Of a stretch of 64,000 nt of DNA, positions 10,555 to 23,106 are shown piece after piece. The notes under the pieces were generated by a model. It was given only the letters and a program-made list of their open reading frames with translations, searched no databases and was not told the DNA's origin. A program made the translations under genes and the position numbers. Position 1 is the stretch's first letter; the number at the start of each line of letters is the position of its first letter. The DNA comes from Cinnamomum chago (taxonomy: Eukaryota; Streptophyta; Magnoliopsida; Laurales; Lauraceae). The stretch lies in assembly GCA_038049695.1 (NCBI GenBank), contig CP142458.1, positions 42,377,501-42,441,500 of the forward strand, written 5' to 3'.

Positions 10555-10697
10555 AGGACATGTTTCAGCACTTAAAAGAAACTAGAAAGGTCTTAGGAAT
10601 GTGGCGAGGGTTCGTGAGTTCGATAGATTCATTCGTATAGGATCTTAGAAACCCTTATACTATGTTATTGTGTTCTAACTCTTTCTTTTACAGCACT

Positions 10698-11903
10698 ATG
10701 CCCCCAAGAAAAGCTCCAAACCATCATGCTTCAGGCAGTAATCAGAATGAGTCAGACGCATCTGATACACCAACAACCACACAATTTTAGGAACTTATGC
10801 AAGCAGTGATAGCACAGCAAAGGCAAGCTAATGAGAACCAAGCCAGATTTCAAGAACAACTAGCTAAGAAAGATGATGAAATGACACAAGTTCAAAGGCA
10901 GTTGTTGGAAGTACTTCAGAACAGGAACGTAGCACCACCCGTGGGTCCACAGATTGTTATTCAAAATAGGGATCCTGACCCTAATGCTTTATTTGAGAAA
11001 TTTAGGAAGAGAGCACCCAAGGAATTCTCGGGAAATGAGGACCCGTTGGTGGCAGATGACTGGCTAGTCAATACTGAGAAAATCTTAGATGTCTTCTTGT
11101 GCACGGGAATACAGAAGGTCAATCTCACAGCTTCACTATTCTATGGACTTGCAGATAGGTGGTGGCAAACAGTCAAGGACCCATATGCAGTGATGGCAGA
11201 CGAAGAGGCATGGGCAGCATTCAAGACACAGTTTCAAGATAAATACATTCCCTCTCATGTCAAGAGGCAGAAGGCCATCGAATTTCAAGAGCTCAAGCAA
11301 GGTAGCATGACGGTGCTAGATTACGTCACCAAGTTTGAAAGATTGGCTAGATATGCTACCGAGCTTATTGACACTGAAAGGAAGAAGATAACAAAGTTCT
11401 TGGAAGGATTGAACCCGATCATCATGAGGGATGTCATAGGAGTAGTACCTCCAGCTACATACGATGAGGCAGTCAAGCGGGCATATACATTTGAAGATAT
11501 TAACAACATGATTGTTCAGGACAGGAAGCAGCACTATCAGCAGCAGAATCAGAGGCAACAACAGAGCAAGAAGCCAAGGCAAGAACAAGGCCAAGTGAGG
11601 CAAGGGTGTGGACATTGTGGCAAGAATCATGAAACACACGAATGTCGTAAGGCCATGGGTGCCTGTTTCAAGTGTGGGGCTATGAACCATGCAATCAAGG
11701 ATTAACCACTACTTCAGAATCAAGGGAACAGAAACCAGCAGCAGAGACAAGTAGCTCCTCAGAATCAAGCACCAGCTCAGAATCAGATTAGACCACCTCA
11801 GCAGCAGCAGGTTAGGCCACCAGCACAGAACCAGAATGCTCGTCCTCCACAGCAGAATAGGCATGGCCAAGGAAGGCAGAACCAAGTACCAAATAGACTA
11901 TAG
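10698..11903 (+). pseudogene. gag: gag portion of element A
   Basis: The N-terminus is a Q/N-rich coiled-coil-like segment (about 10797-10930), followed by the Retrotrans_gag fold (FEKFRKRAPKEFSG ... EFQELKQGSMTV...YVTKFERL) and a basic Q-rich linker. Two CCHC-type knuckles follow, CGHCGKNHETHEC and CFKCGAMNHAIKD; the second lacks its final cysteine because of TAA at 11703. A Q/P-rich tail (11710-11900) leads to TAG 11901. Confidence 0.88.
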
Positions 11904-12440
11904 ATGCATGGACGTTTGTATTATCTCAACCGTGCAGATGCTGAAGCTGCAGAAGACGTGGTAGAAGGTAAACTTCTTGTTTGTGGGGTAGAAGCCCAGA
12001 TTTTATTTGATCCTGGATCCACACATTCCTTTGCATCTCCTAGTTTTGCTAAGATGATTGATGCACCATATAGTGAGTTGGATTACATTTTAGTAGTGAC
12101 CACTACAGTAGGGAAACAAGTTGTGTGTAGAACCCATTACCCTAGTTGTACAGTTTTGTTAGGAGATGTTAATCTACCGGCCAACCTCATAGTTTTGGAC
12201 ATGCATGATTTTGATGTCATTTTAGGCATGGATTGGTTAGAAGCATATCATGCCACTATGGATTGTTTTAGTAAGACCATCACATTCAGATTCCAAGGGC
12301 CACAGGCAGAATTGATATTTCGGGGGAACAGGAGAAAAACGCAGGTAGGGTTTATTTCAGTCTTGAAGGCAAGCAGATTAGTTCAGAGTGGGTGCCAGGC
12401 ATTTATTGGGTTTATCACAGAGGATAAATAGTCCCAAGGG

Positions 12441-14654
12441 GTGGAGGATATCCCCATTGTGTGTGAATTTCCGGATGTTTTTCCAGAAGAAATCCCGGGT
12501 TTACCACCAATCAAAGAAGTTGAGTTCACAATTGAATTCCTTCCAGGGACAGCTCCAATCTCGATTGCACCATACAGGATGGCTCCAGCAGAAATGGGTG
12601 AGCTAAAGCTCCAATTGCAAGATTTGTTGAGCAAAGGCTTCATTAGGCCAAGTGTTTCACCGTGGGGAGCACCGGTGTTATTTGTGAAAAAGAAGGATGG
12701 GAGTTTGAGAATGTGCATCGACTACAGGAAGTTGAACCATGTGACCGTGAAGAACAAGTATCCTTTGCCAAGGATAGACGAATTGTTTGATCAATTGCAA
12801 GGAGCAGCCTATTTTTCCAAGATAGACTTGAGGTCAGGGTACCATCAGTTGAGAGTTAGAGACTCAGATGTTCAGAAGACAGCCTTTAGGACAAGATATG
12901 GGCACTATGAGTTCTTAGTGATGCCCTTTGGTTTGACAAATGCACCCGCAATCTTTATGGCTCTAATGAACAAGGTCTTTGCACCTGATTTGGATCACTC
13001 CACAGTAGTATTTATTGATGATGTCCTTCTGTATTCCAAGAGTAAGAAGGAGCATGAAGAACATTTGAGGACAGCGTTGCAACTCTTGAGGGACAGCCAG
13101 CTGTATGCAAAACTCAGTAAGTGTGAATTCTGGTTAGAGCAAGTTGCTTTTCTAGGCCATATGATCTCCAGAGAAGGTTTAGCAGTTGATCCAGCCAAGA
13201 TAGAGGCAGTTGTTAGTTGGGCAAGGCCAAGCAGTGTGATAGAAATTAGAAGCTTCTTGGGGTTAGCAGGTTACTACAGAAGATTTGTCCAAGGTTTTTC
13301 GTCCATTGCAGCCCCGCTGACAAAATTGACTAGGAAGAATGTCCCGTTTGTGTGGACCGACCAGTGTGAAACCAGTTTTCAAGAGTTGAAAGGAAGGTTA
13401 ACCACCGCCCCAATCCTTACATTACCTTCGGGTAACGGTGGATTTATTGTTTACACCGATGCTTCGAACGTGGGATTGGGTTGTGTATTGATGCAAGAGG
13501 GCAAGGTGATTGCTTATGGCTCGAGACAGTTGAAGGACCATGAGAAGAATTATGTGACTCACGACTTGGAGTTGGCAGCAGTTGTTTTCGCATTGAAGAT
13601 GTGGAGACACTACCTCTACGGAGAGAAGTTTGAAGTCCATTCCGACCACCGAAGTTTGCAGTATTTGTTCTTGCAGAAGGATTTGAACATGAGACAGAGG
13701 AGGTGGATTGAGTATATCAAAGATTATGACTTCCCAATCAAGTATCATCTAGGCAAAGTGAATGTGGTAGCTGATGCATTGAGCAGGAAATCAGTGGTTA
13801 TGGTCAATTTGAGAGGAATGGGTGTCTTACAGCAGTTTGAAGAGTTGGGTGTAGAAGTGCAAACCCTAAGATTGGGTGCGATGTTAGCAAACATGACAGT
13901 ATCAGAACCTACCTTCATCCAGAAGATCAAGGAAAATCAGTTGCAAGACCCAGACTTGGCTAAGATAGTAGAGGTTATTGCAGAACGTCCCGATTTCAAG
14001 ATGGTGAATGGGATATTGTATTTTCGTGACCGGTTGTGTGTGCCAAATGTGGATGATTTGAAGAGCGAAATAATGAATGAAGCTCACAACACGAGATATT
14101 CTATGCATCCGGATAGCACGAAGATGTACCACAATTTGAAGAATAGATTTTGGTGGAACAGCATGAAGAGAGAGATAGCAGCTTTTGTGTCTCGTTGTCT
14201 AACTTGTCAGTTGATCAAGGCAGAGCATCAGAAGCCTCCAGGTTTATTACAGCCTTTGGAGATTCCGGAGTGGAAATGGGAGCACATTACCATGGATTTT
14301 GTTTCCGGTTTGCCGAATACCAAGAAAGGAAATAATGCAGTTTGGATTATTGTAGACCGTCTGACAAAGTCTGCTCACTTCATTCCGATGAAGACAGGGA
14401 ACATGATGCATATGGCACCACTTGCAAAGTTATTTGTTGATGAGATTGTTAGTAAACATGGCCAGCCCGTCTCCATTACTTCAGACAGAGACAGTAGGTT
14501 AGTTTCAAAGTTTTGGAAAACTCTTCATGAGTCGATGGGTACCAAAGTTCAGTTCAGCACAGCTTATCATCCTCAGACCGATGGTCAGTCAGAAAGGACG
14601 ATACAGACTCTCGAAGACATGTTGCGTGCTTGTGTATTGGATTTCAAGATTTAG
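12441..14654 (+). pseudogene. pol: RT - RNase H - integrase block of element A (longest uninterrupted stretch)
   Basis: An uninterrupted 737-codon stretch bounded by TAG 12429 and TAG 14652. RT motifs visible are [49 protein letters not shown] and [11 protein letters not shown]. The RNase H region shows [11 protein letters not shown] and [14 protein letters not shown]. Integrase shows the H-H-C-C zinc segment (14070-14215), [19 protein letters not shown] and the Glu in [13 protein letters not shown]. The integrase C-terminus and chromodomain follow after the stop. Confidence 0.92.
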
Positions 14655-15350
14655 TGGGATGAGTGCTTACCTCTTTGTGAATTTGCTTATAACAATAGTT
14701 ACCACTCTAGCATTGGTATGGCACCTTTTGAGGCACTTTATGGTAGGAGATGCAGAACTCCGGTTTGCTGGGAAGAAGTCGGTGAACGTAGTTTCCATGG
14801 ACCGGCGATAGTTGGAGAGACAAGTGACAAGGTCAAGTTGATTCAAGAATGTTTGAAGATCGCCCGGAGTAGGCAGAAGAGTTATGCAGACACTCGCCGA
14901 AGAGAATTGCAGTTTCGGGTGGGTGACAAGGTGTTCTTGAAGATCTCACCAGTTAGAGGGACTTTGAGATTCGGACAGAAGGGAAAATTATCTAGAAAAT
15001 TTATTGGTCCGTATGAGATTTTGAGCAAGATTGGAGATGTTGCGTATAGGCTTGCGTTACCGCCGGAACTCTCCGGGGTACACAATGTTTTTCATGTTTC
15101 TATGCTCAAGAAATATGTCTCTAGTCCTGCACACATTCTACAGCATGATCCTTTGGAGATTCGAGAAGATGCCTCGTATGTGGAAAGACCGATCAAGATC
15201 ATTGACACCAAGGAGCAGGAGTTGAGAAACCGGACCATTCATTGGGTCAAGGTACATTGGGAAAATCACGAGCCAGAAGAAGCCACCTGGGAATTGAGAG
15301 AGCAAGTGCAAAGGAAGTATCCACAGCTTTTACCAGAGGTAATTGTGTGA
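14655..15350 (+). pseudogene. Integrase C-terminus and chromodomain of element A
   Basis: Same frame after TAG 14652. It has YGRRCRTPVCWEE, GDKVFLKISPVRG, GPYEILSKIGDVAYRLALP, FHVSMLKKY, and a chromodomain-like end with VKVHWENHEPEEATWE. Chromodomains steer integration of chromoviruses into heterochromatin marked on histone H3; that role is family knowledge and is not shown here. Confidence 0.88.
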
Positions 15351-15374
15351 TTTATTTGGTGGACCAAATTTCCT

Positions 15375-15387
15375 AAGGGGTGGAGGA
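15375..15387 (+). other. Polypurine tract of element A
   Basis: AAGGGGTGGAGGA lies directly before the 3' LTR start TGTTAGACC at 15388. The same tract precedes LTR B on the minus strand (60525-60540). Confidence 0.9.
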
Positions 15388-18300
15388 TGTTAGACCCCGA
15401 CCCAGACCAAGTCGATTAGTGTGCGATTAGTATGTGTTTAGTCCTAAGTGGGTTTAGTGGTCGTTGGGTTAGAAGTAATTAGTTTAGTCTTGGACATAGC
15501 TTTGGGAATTTTGAGAACGTTTAGTGTTAGTCTGACACACTTAGGAAGCCCTGAGCGCAAGTGTAAGCTTGGGAAGATCTATCGGTTTCCGCTTGATTGT
15601 GATTTAGATTTCATCTGAATGATTTTTATATGTGTTACAACTTTCTTCATAAGCACATTCATGTTTGAAGCCCAAAAACCCATGTTTTGGCCCAAAGAGG
15701 GTAAAATTGTCTTTTATGCACAAATCTGGACACAATTTTCGAGATCTCAAAACCATGTCAAAAATATATTTTTGGGAACTTGATTTTTCGACGATCGTTT
15801 TATTCTTCTTCGTCGAAGTCATCCAAGGCCTATAAGATTGTGTTTTAATCATTTCAAGGTTCAAGCTAATTGGGGCCCATTAGCATCACTTAAGCCCCAT
15901 CTCCCTCTCTTTTCATTCACTTTACCAAATCTCTGCAATCTCTTGACCTAGGGCTGGAAAATCCCTTTTTCCCTTCCATCTTCCTCACCTTGCATGATCT
16001 AGCTAGAGGAGTCCAAAGAAAATTCTAAGGACATCATCTTCTTCATCTCCTTGCAAGCTTTCCATTGGTACAAATTTCTTGGAGTTTCTTGTGGGACAAG
16101 CTCATCATTTTCTTCACCTCTTCTTGTTTAACCATTGTTAGGTAAGAGTTTCAACCCATACTTTTCATGAAGTCTTTTTAGTTCCTTAAGATCATATTTT
16201 TCATGTGTACAAACCCTTTTGTTAAAATGGGTTCCTTGTTTCCATTTTTGAGTGAGTTTTGTGTGGTTTTCTTGGGTTTTTGTAGTCCTTTGGATTGGCT
16301 TGAGTGAAGTGCTTGGAGAGGAGTGTTTAGCAATTGGGCAAGGCAAGTAATCTCTATAGGACCATTGTGCATGTGTATTTTAAGCTTCATTGTTGTTTTA
16401 GAAATTTTGCATATAAATATGTTTATAAGCTTCATGATCATGTCTTCCTTGGATTGAATGTTTGAAATTGGGAAAAATGTGTGTCTTGTCCCTTGGAGAG
16501 CATGTAGGCTCAGGGAGTGCAAGTGGAATGAGAAACAAGAAGAAGGGAAGAAGGAAATGTGAAAACCTGAATTGAACTGCATTTCCCGTGCATTTTCGGT
16601 CAGCCGTCGGTCGGCTGGCGGCTAGCCGAAATCCTCATTTCGATTAACCGCGAGCTGACCGAGCTCGGCGGTTCCCATTCCAGAAGCTGACATTCCGACA
16701 GTGGGCTTCGGTCAGCTTGACGGTTAGCAAGCGGCTAGCCGCCATACCCGATGTCGGCTAACCGGTGGCCAACCGCGCGTTGTCGGCTCCTTTTTCCGAA
16801 AGCTATATTTCAGACTGGATTCCTCGCAGTCAGCCCTACGGTCAGCTTACGGCTAACCGCCAAGTCTCAGTTCGGCTAACCGTAAGCTAACCGCAGTCAG
16901 TTCGGTTTCCTTTCCAGAGGGCTGCGTTGGACCTAGATTTCCAGCGGTCAGCTGGCGGCTGGCCGCCAGACCCTAGTTGAGCTAGCCGACACCTGACCGC
17001 GAGGTGACCGAAATTGACAAATTACCTGTTTTGAAGAGTCTTTGCAAGAATGAAAACTAGAACATGTTAAATGGCCTTTAGCCTGATATTATGCACTCGA
17101 AACCCGAGATGTCCTTGAACTTCTGGGGCACCAATTCTGCTTTAATTCCAACATCTGGGCTTCGGCTGCACAACGATCAACCAAAGGTCCTTGCGTGAGC
17201 TTGATAGGCTTTGTATTCGTACTTTGGTTTCGATATAATGAATATCATCGTGTACTCGTTTTGAAGTTTAAGTACAAGCTCATTTTGAAGTTTAAGTACA
17301 AGATCGTTTTGAAGATGTGTTTCAAGAGAAAAGGGGACCACTTCCTAAGCATGTTATGCATATTAATTATGCCCTTGCTAGTCGTGTTCATCGTGTTTCG
17401 ATAAGTGATTTCCTCCTTTTTATCTCGACATGTTTTGATAGTGTTTCGCGTGTTTTGTGCATTCATGAATTAAGTAACACCACTGAGCTTGGACTGCCCT
17501 TTCAGTTTGATCCACTGTCTGGGGGTCCTTAAACATGTGGGTTGTCTGCAGACTGGTCGTGTATTTATTACGCATCGTGCGTGTCCGGTTCCGCGGTCGG
17601 AATTCCTGTCTTTGTGGGAAATCGTGTCGTGATTATATTATGTATACCGTGCGTGTCGTGCGTGCTTGCTCTTTTCATTATATAAATGATAGAGAAAGGA
17701 TGGGCTCTTTGTGGATTGTAACTATTCATGCTATTATAAGTACTCATGCTAGTTTGTTTTAGTATCTCAGCTCAGTTAAAGATTTCTGTAAATGTATCTC
17801 GGTCAGTATAGTATTCCAAATCAAGGATTTGCTTATATGTTTTTCTTTAACGTTATTGGTTTGTGTTTGTTCCTAAATTGATTACCTGCCAAACCATTGT
17901 GTTTCACCCTTGTTTGTTGGTGCCCAGGTGCAGGAGACGTTACCTTTGAGGAGGAGCGTCAGGAGGAGGCTTGTGAGCCAACCCCTGTGAGAGAGTGGCA
18001 GCCCGACGATGTCATCTAGACGTCAGGCGGGTTCTTGAGTCTCGTCATCATTTTGTTGGGGTTTCCTTTAACTATTTTAGAGAAGTGTATTGGCCTCTGT
18101 TGGCCTCTTATGGATTGTAATTAAACTTAAATTACTTTTGAGTCTGTCTTATAACTTGAACTATGTTGGGAATGCCATGTTAGTTTCTTTCTTTGATACT
18201 ATGTCTTGTGATCATGTTGTTTTAGCACTTAAAAATTTCTTGGTGCTTAGCATGATGTGTTTTGCTACATGCTTCCGCAAACTTGATTGTGTGAGTCAGA

Positions 18301-18406
18301 TTCCGCGTGTCTTTGGGAATCCTCACCGCGAGAACCTGTGGGAAGGTATATCTCCAATGTACACAACGCACGTCGCGGGCCCCGGATCCGTTCCGGGGTC
18401 GCGACA
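15388..18406 (+). repeat. 3' LTR of element A (3019 bp)
   Basis: TGTTAGACCCCG ... GGGGTCGCGACA. It is collinear with 3589-4533 plus 8466-10538. Visible LTR-LTR differences include a lost GGTCAGCCTGTC-like motif (around 16945) and a gained GGTGGCCAACCGC-like motif (around 16765) in the palindrome field. It holds the intact empty site for D. Confidence 0.93.
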
Positions 18407-18411
18407 TATAT
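18407..18411. repeat. Target-site duplication of gypsy element A (right)
   Basis: TATAT, matching 3584-3588. Confidence 0.9.
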
Positions 18412-19445
18412 GGGCCCACATATATTAATATCAAATCATCTCATGATATGACCAATGATCGGATCCAAGTCAAGTTATATTTAAAGAAAGTCCAGTTTCT
18501 AAAATTGGTGTTATCAACGGGGTCCATCTCATGGGTCCAACTAATTAGAACTCTTTCCAAAAATTAATTTTATTTGACTAATAATATTAACTTGCTATGT
18601 TGGATCAAATTTGGAAACATTTTAAAACAAGCATTCAGCCATAAATAGAAAGTGCTAAATTTAGAAACTAGTCATCTCCCCCACATGGCCTAAGCAGAAT
18701 AGACTTCTTGGACTTCTAAACTTTCCAAAACTTTGAGATTCCTCAAACTCTTTGGGCATCTCCAAAACACTTTTGGTAATCTTCAAACTCTTTGATTAGG
18801 AGTCCAACATCACTCTCCTTCTTCGTCTTGGACATCGCCAGAATTTACAAATTTAGAAAATTACATAAATTCCTATGTCTCAGTATTGAGACTTACATGG
18901 TAATCTAAACATGGAATTAAAAGGGCTATATGGAAATTCACAATGCCTTACCCTTTCACTGGAAACCAAGGAAACCATGATGCCCTTTACACTTAGCCTC
19001 AAATAAACCAAATAACCATAAAAAGAAAGCAAAAGACTTGGGGCCATATGGAGAGGATATAAACCTGCAAAGTTAGTATCATGAACATAGTAGGAACTAG
19101 GTTTAAAAGATACCATTATCATCTCATGATGAAAATCCCAGATTGTCAAAAGTAAGGTTCTGCACTCTATTCGCTCGAGCGAACCTGGATCCACTCGAGT
19201 GGACACTTTCCAAAGGCTGGTCCGCTCGAGCGGATCCAGGTCCGCTAGAGTGACCTACTCGGGAAACCTGCAGAAAAATCCTTTTTTTCTGACCGAACCA
19301 GTCCCTTCTATTGCATTCATACAAGATACAATATGCATAATAACATCAAATCTAATCCTTACAAAGCCCTAGGTCTATCCTCTTCACATCTCATGCAAAG
19401 ATTAGATCTAGACAACTGATCTAATTATAATAGAGATGAGGTATG
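18412..19445 (-). repeat. Unclassified copia-type remnant, including repeat copy 2
   Basis: Positions 18440-19080 match 2670-3330. The remaining bases up to the PBS-like site at 19446 show no gag or pol. At 19168-19250 there is a cluster of CTCGAG palindromes, including 14-bp perfect ones at 19170-19183, 19190-19203 and 19221-19234. Because the PBS of X1 faces left, this stretch may be the 5' untranslated internal region of a minus-strand copia element, but coding evidence is lacking. Confidence 0.5.
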
Positions 19446-19457
19446 GCTCTGATGCAA
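19446..19457 (-). other. PBS-like site next to LTR X1
   Basis: On the minus strand the text next to the LTR edge reads TGCATCAGAGC, a near match to the TGGTATCAGAGC consensus, starting a few bases inside the LTR boundary at 19460. Confidence 0.6.
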
Positions 19458-19459
19458 AT

Positions 19460-21175
19460 TGTTGGAAAAAGGTGGGCTTCATGGATAGATTTCAAAAACT
19501 TTTGACCCACTAGATGCAGGGATCAATTATCCATAAGGCTTCAAACCGGATCCAGGATCCAATCCTCAAACTCATAGACCAAGATCAGTAGAATAACTAT
19601 CTCTAAGATAGAAAATAACATCACCATGAATCCACAATAAATCTACAACATACAAGGAGTAGGATTTACCTTGGGAGCTTGGTAGCGCTCTAATGGAGAA
19701 GTAGACAACTTGTTGGAGAAGAACTCTTTCTTTCTAACAAATTAGAATCTGCAAGACCCAATCGTCTTTCACGCTATGTCCCGAATCAGATCTCTTTTCT
19801 AAAGGAGATGGTTGGGATCTCCAAGAGAACACATTTAGAAGCTCTAAGGAATTCGGAAGAGAACTAGGAGGGAGAGAGAAGGCGTGCAACACTTGCTCAA
19901 GAAAGGGCTGGACGTCCAAGGCTTTGGGCGTGCAACTCCTTGGGATTAGAGGTGTGGACGTCCAAGTCACCCTCATCTATTTATAGCTTTTGCAACTCCT
20001 CTTACTAATTAAAATAGAAGTCCTACTTCCATTAAGAATTAATAACTTTCTCCTTTTTAATTATTATAGAAGTCTCACTTCCACAACAATTAGTAACCTA
20101 CTATTACCATTATTAGAAGTCTCACTTCAAATAGAAATAGTAACATTCTAATTCCTTCATATTAGAGTTCAAGTAGGATTAGTAACTTTCTAATAACTTG
20201 GGCTAGCGTGGGAACCACTAGGGATTCCATAGAAAGTTGGCTCCAACTGAGAACCGCGACCCCACATCTCATGTGCAATCCGGGCCCATAGTTAATTGCA
20301 AATAACTCCACTATATAAATGCAATTACACTCTAGTCTTAGGATTAAATTCCAAAAAAGACCCTAAACTTCCCTATTACCACAAGTAGGCCCCTAAATTT
20401 ATATCCATGGATCAATTGAACCTGTCCACCAAATTGGATTCATATCTTATTATCCTTGAGCCCTAATTAATTATAGTGATCATTAGTACCTATCCAATTA
20501 ACTCTTAATTGAAATGGGTGCGCACTTACCAATGATAATTCCATTAATTGGCACAAGGGGATAATTGGGATAGATTCCATCTTGACCATTGAATATACCA
20601 ATAGTCTTACTACCACGTACCCAAGACACCGAGGTGTTGACCTACAATTGGCCTCACTCATTGGTGACTCAAAGCAAATGAATAGATAGAAGCTTGAGTT
20701 CATTAATGTCTCAGGATTATGAGCCTATTGCTAGGGAATTATGAGAGGAGACCTTAAAATAAAGACAGTGTACATAAGGTGCTTCTCATGGACCTTCAAT
20801 ACATTTAATGTACCAGCATCATAATCCAGTATCTTACATTCTGATGATCGAGATAAATCACACTATCTTATAGTGATCAAAGTGCTGCAACCTTATCAGA
20901 TGAGATGTCCAATCTCATCACTGGTTATGAAGATATTTTAGTACAAGATTTGCGACACATGTCTCATGTATGTGGATCTCATCCATACACATGTATTACA
21001 TCTAGTATACTTGAGAACTCCGGTTCATCTCATGAACCATCATGTCATTTGTATTGGTTGTGTAAGAAAGTAATAAAACACCGTTCATCTCATAAAAGTA
21101 AAACATGATTATATTGATAAATAAAGAAATTAATAAATTTATTACATCATCTAATGGATTGAGACCATAAAGCTT
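19460..21175 (-). repeat. LTR X1 (copia-type, minus strand; right end approximate)
   Basis: Starts (plus-strand text) TGTTGGAAAAAGGTGGGC beside the PBS-like site and resembles X2 along its length. X2 ends in a clear CTAACA terminus. X1 loses the match after about 21175, so its outer end is decayed. No coding. Small perfect hairpins occur, such as CACTAT/ATAGTG near 20862-20875. Confidence 0.65.
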
Positions 21176-21446
21176 CAGCTAATTGTTATTGTATTCGAAG
21201 AAATGTTTATACCTCACAGCGGTCTTCGATCTAGATGGGACATGATTGGGGCCAGGTTGCAATGTCGGAAAGTTTTGAATTGGCCCTAATCGCACGCATA
21301 ACACCAATTTCACGTCTGGGGGGGTGACACCACCTATAAACCACTTCCACTCTCAGCCCCCCACCTGTTCCACTCTCAGTCTCTACCTGTCCTAGCCACA
21401 TCTCACCACATAAAACTACACCACCATCAAAACTGCCCACGTAAGT
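21176..21446. other. Spacer between LTRs X1 and X2, nothing recognised
   Basis: About 270 bases with pyrimidine-rich text on the plus strand (21330-21420). There is no reading frame, repeat or TE signature I can name. Confidence 0.5.
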
Positions 21447-23106
21447 GAGCCTCGTGGATAGATTTTCAAAACTTTTGACCCACTTGACTCAGGGATCAAG
21501 TATCCAGAAGGCTATAAATCACATCCAGGATGCAATCCCTCTTTCTCATCAATCATGTACAGCAATATAACCTATCTAGAAGATAGAAATCAGTAACTAC
21601 ATGTAACAAAAAAATCTACAACAAGTAAAGAAGCAAATTATACCTTTGTAGCCCGGTAGTGCTCTAATCGAGGAGAAGACAACCAACTAGAACAAGAACT
21701 CTTCTTGAAGTAATTAGAGATCTCCAAGACCTTGTTGTCTTCCATGCTATGACCCTCTATCAGATCTCTTTTCTCAAGAAGATGTGTGGGATCTTCAAGA
21801 GAAAACCGTACTAAAAACTCCAAGGAACTAGAAGGTAACTAGAAGAGAGAAGAGGAGAATAAGAGTTGTACAACACTTGCACTAGAGGCTCTTGGGTGTG
21901 GGTATTATGTCATGGACGTCCAAGGGGTGTATTCACCTTTAAATAGCCCTCAAGTCTCCTCTCTTATCTCTCTTACTAATTTGTATTAGAAGTAACACTT
22001 CCACACAAATTAGTAGCTTACTGTTACCACTATTAGAAGTCCCACTTCAAATAGAAATAGTAACTTTCTAATTCCTTCCTTTTAGAGTTTAAGTAAGAAT
22101 AGAATCTTTCTAATACTTGGGCTAACGTGGGGACCACTAGGGATTCCTTAGAAAGCTGGCTCCAACTGGGACACGCGACCCCACATCTCATGTGTAATCC
22201 GGGCCCACGGTTAATTGCAAATAACACCACTATATAAATGCAATTGCACTCTAGTCTTAGGAATAAATTACAATGAACACCCTACACTTCCTAATTACCA
22301 CAAGTAGGCCCCTCTATCATTATCCATGGATCAATTGGAATAAATCTGTCCCATTCAATCTTAGATCCACATCTTATTATCCTTGAGCCCCAATTAATTA
22401 CAGTGATCATCAGTACCATCCAATTAACTCTTAATCGAGATTGGTGCGCACTTACTAATGATAGATTCATTAATTGGCACAAGGGTATAATGTAGATAGA
22501 TTCCATATTGACCATTGGATGTTCCCACAGTCCTACTACCACGTACCCAAGACACCGAGGTGTTGACCTACAGTTGGCCTCACTCATTGGTGACTCAAAG
22601 CAAATGAATAGATAGAAACTTGAGTTCATTAATGTCTCAGGATTAAGAGTCTATTGCTAGGGATTTATCAGAGCAATCCTTACATCGAGACGGTATTTCA
22701 TAAGGTGCTTCTCCTGGTCCTTCAATACATCCAATGTACCAGCACTATGATCCAGAATCTTACATTCTAATGATCGAGACAAATCACACTATCTCATAGT
22801 GATCAAAGTGCTGCAACCTTATCAAATGAGATGCCCAGTCTCATCACTGGTTGTGAAGATATTTTAAGTATAAGATTTGTGACACATGTTTCCCGTATGT
22901 GGATCTCATCCATATACATATATCACATCTAATATACTAATGGGACCCGGTTCATCTCATGAACCATTATGTCATATGTATTGGTCATGTGCATTAAGTA
23001 ATAAACATCATTCATCTCATGAAAGGAAAGCATGATTTTATTGATAAATAAAGAAATTAATTAGTTTATTACATCAACTGATGGGTTGAGTCCATACAAT
23101 CTAACA
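21447..23106 (-). repeat. LTR X2 (copia-type, minus strand), left end truncated
   Basis: Homologous to X1 but clearly diverged. It lacks roughly the first dozen bases seen in X1. Its right end, read on the minus strand, is TGTTAGATTGTATGGACTC, a proper LTR start. With only 270 bp between X2 and X1 the pair cannot be a complete element. X2 is probably a separate solo or truncated LTR of the same family. Confidence 0.6.

Larger units (their letters stand above)
10698..15350 (+). pseudogene. gag-pol: Gag-Pro-Pol polyprotein of element A, single frame, five in-frame stops
   Basis: One frame runs from ATG 10698 (MPPRKAP) to TGA 15348-15350, about 1550 codons. Approximate residues: Retrotrans_gag 97-200; zinc knuckles 302-336; aspartic protease LFDPGSTHSF near 435; RT with the FIDD box near 771; RNase H VYTDAS near 917; integrase HHCC from 1126 and the D,D,E core at 1197, 1260 and 1298; C-terminal chromodomain 1508-1550. 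Stops are at 10788 (TAG), 11703 (TAA), 11901 (TAG), 12429 (TAG) and 14652 (TAG). The TAA falls where the second CCHC knuckle should have its last cysteine. The frame is otherwise unbroken, so decay is by point mutation. The protease motif DPG differs from the usual DSG/DTG. Confidence 0.93.
3589..18406 (+). mobile_element. Element A: Ty3/gypsy chromovirus (Tekay/Del-like), full length, disrupted
   Basis: This is a complete element with matching LTRs (about 3.02 kb each), a PBS, gag-pol, a PPT and a 5-bp TSD (TATAT). Without solo LTR D and its TSD copy it would be about 10.9 kb. The pol order protease - RT - RNase H - integrase - chromodomain and the long LTRs place it among the plant chromoviruses, most like the Tekay/Del clade. 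It cannot encode its own proteins because of five in-frame stops. The LTRs differ from each other by substitutions and indels in the palindrome-rich block (about 8730-9150 versus 16590-17010), so the insertion is not recent. Confidence 0.93.

Noticed and set aside
11316-11690. Minus-strand frames opposite gag and pol of element A (for example 11316-11690)
   Set aside because: Shadows of the plus-strand gag-pol, with no recognisable domain.
10788-14654. In-frame TAG codons of element A as programmed readthrough between gag and pol
   Set aside because: There are four of them, at positions inside domains as well as between them, and the TAA removes a zinc-knuckle cysteine. Decay is the simpler explanation.
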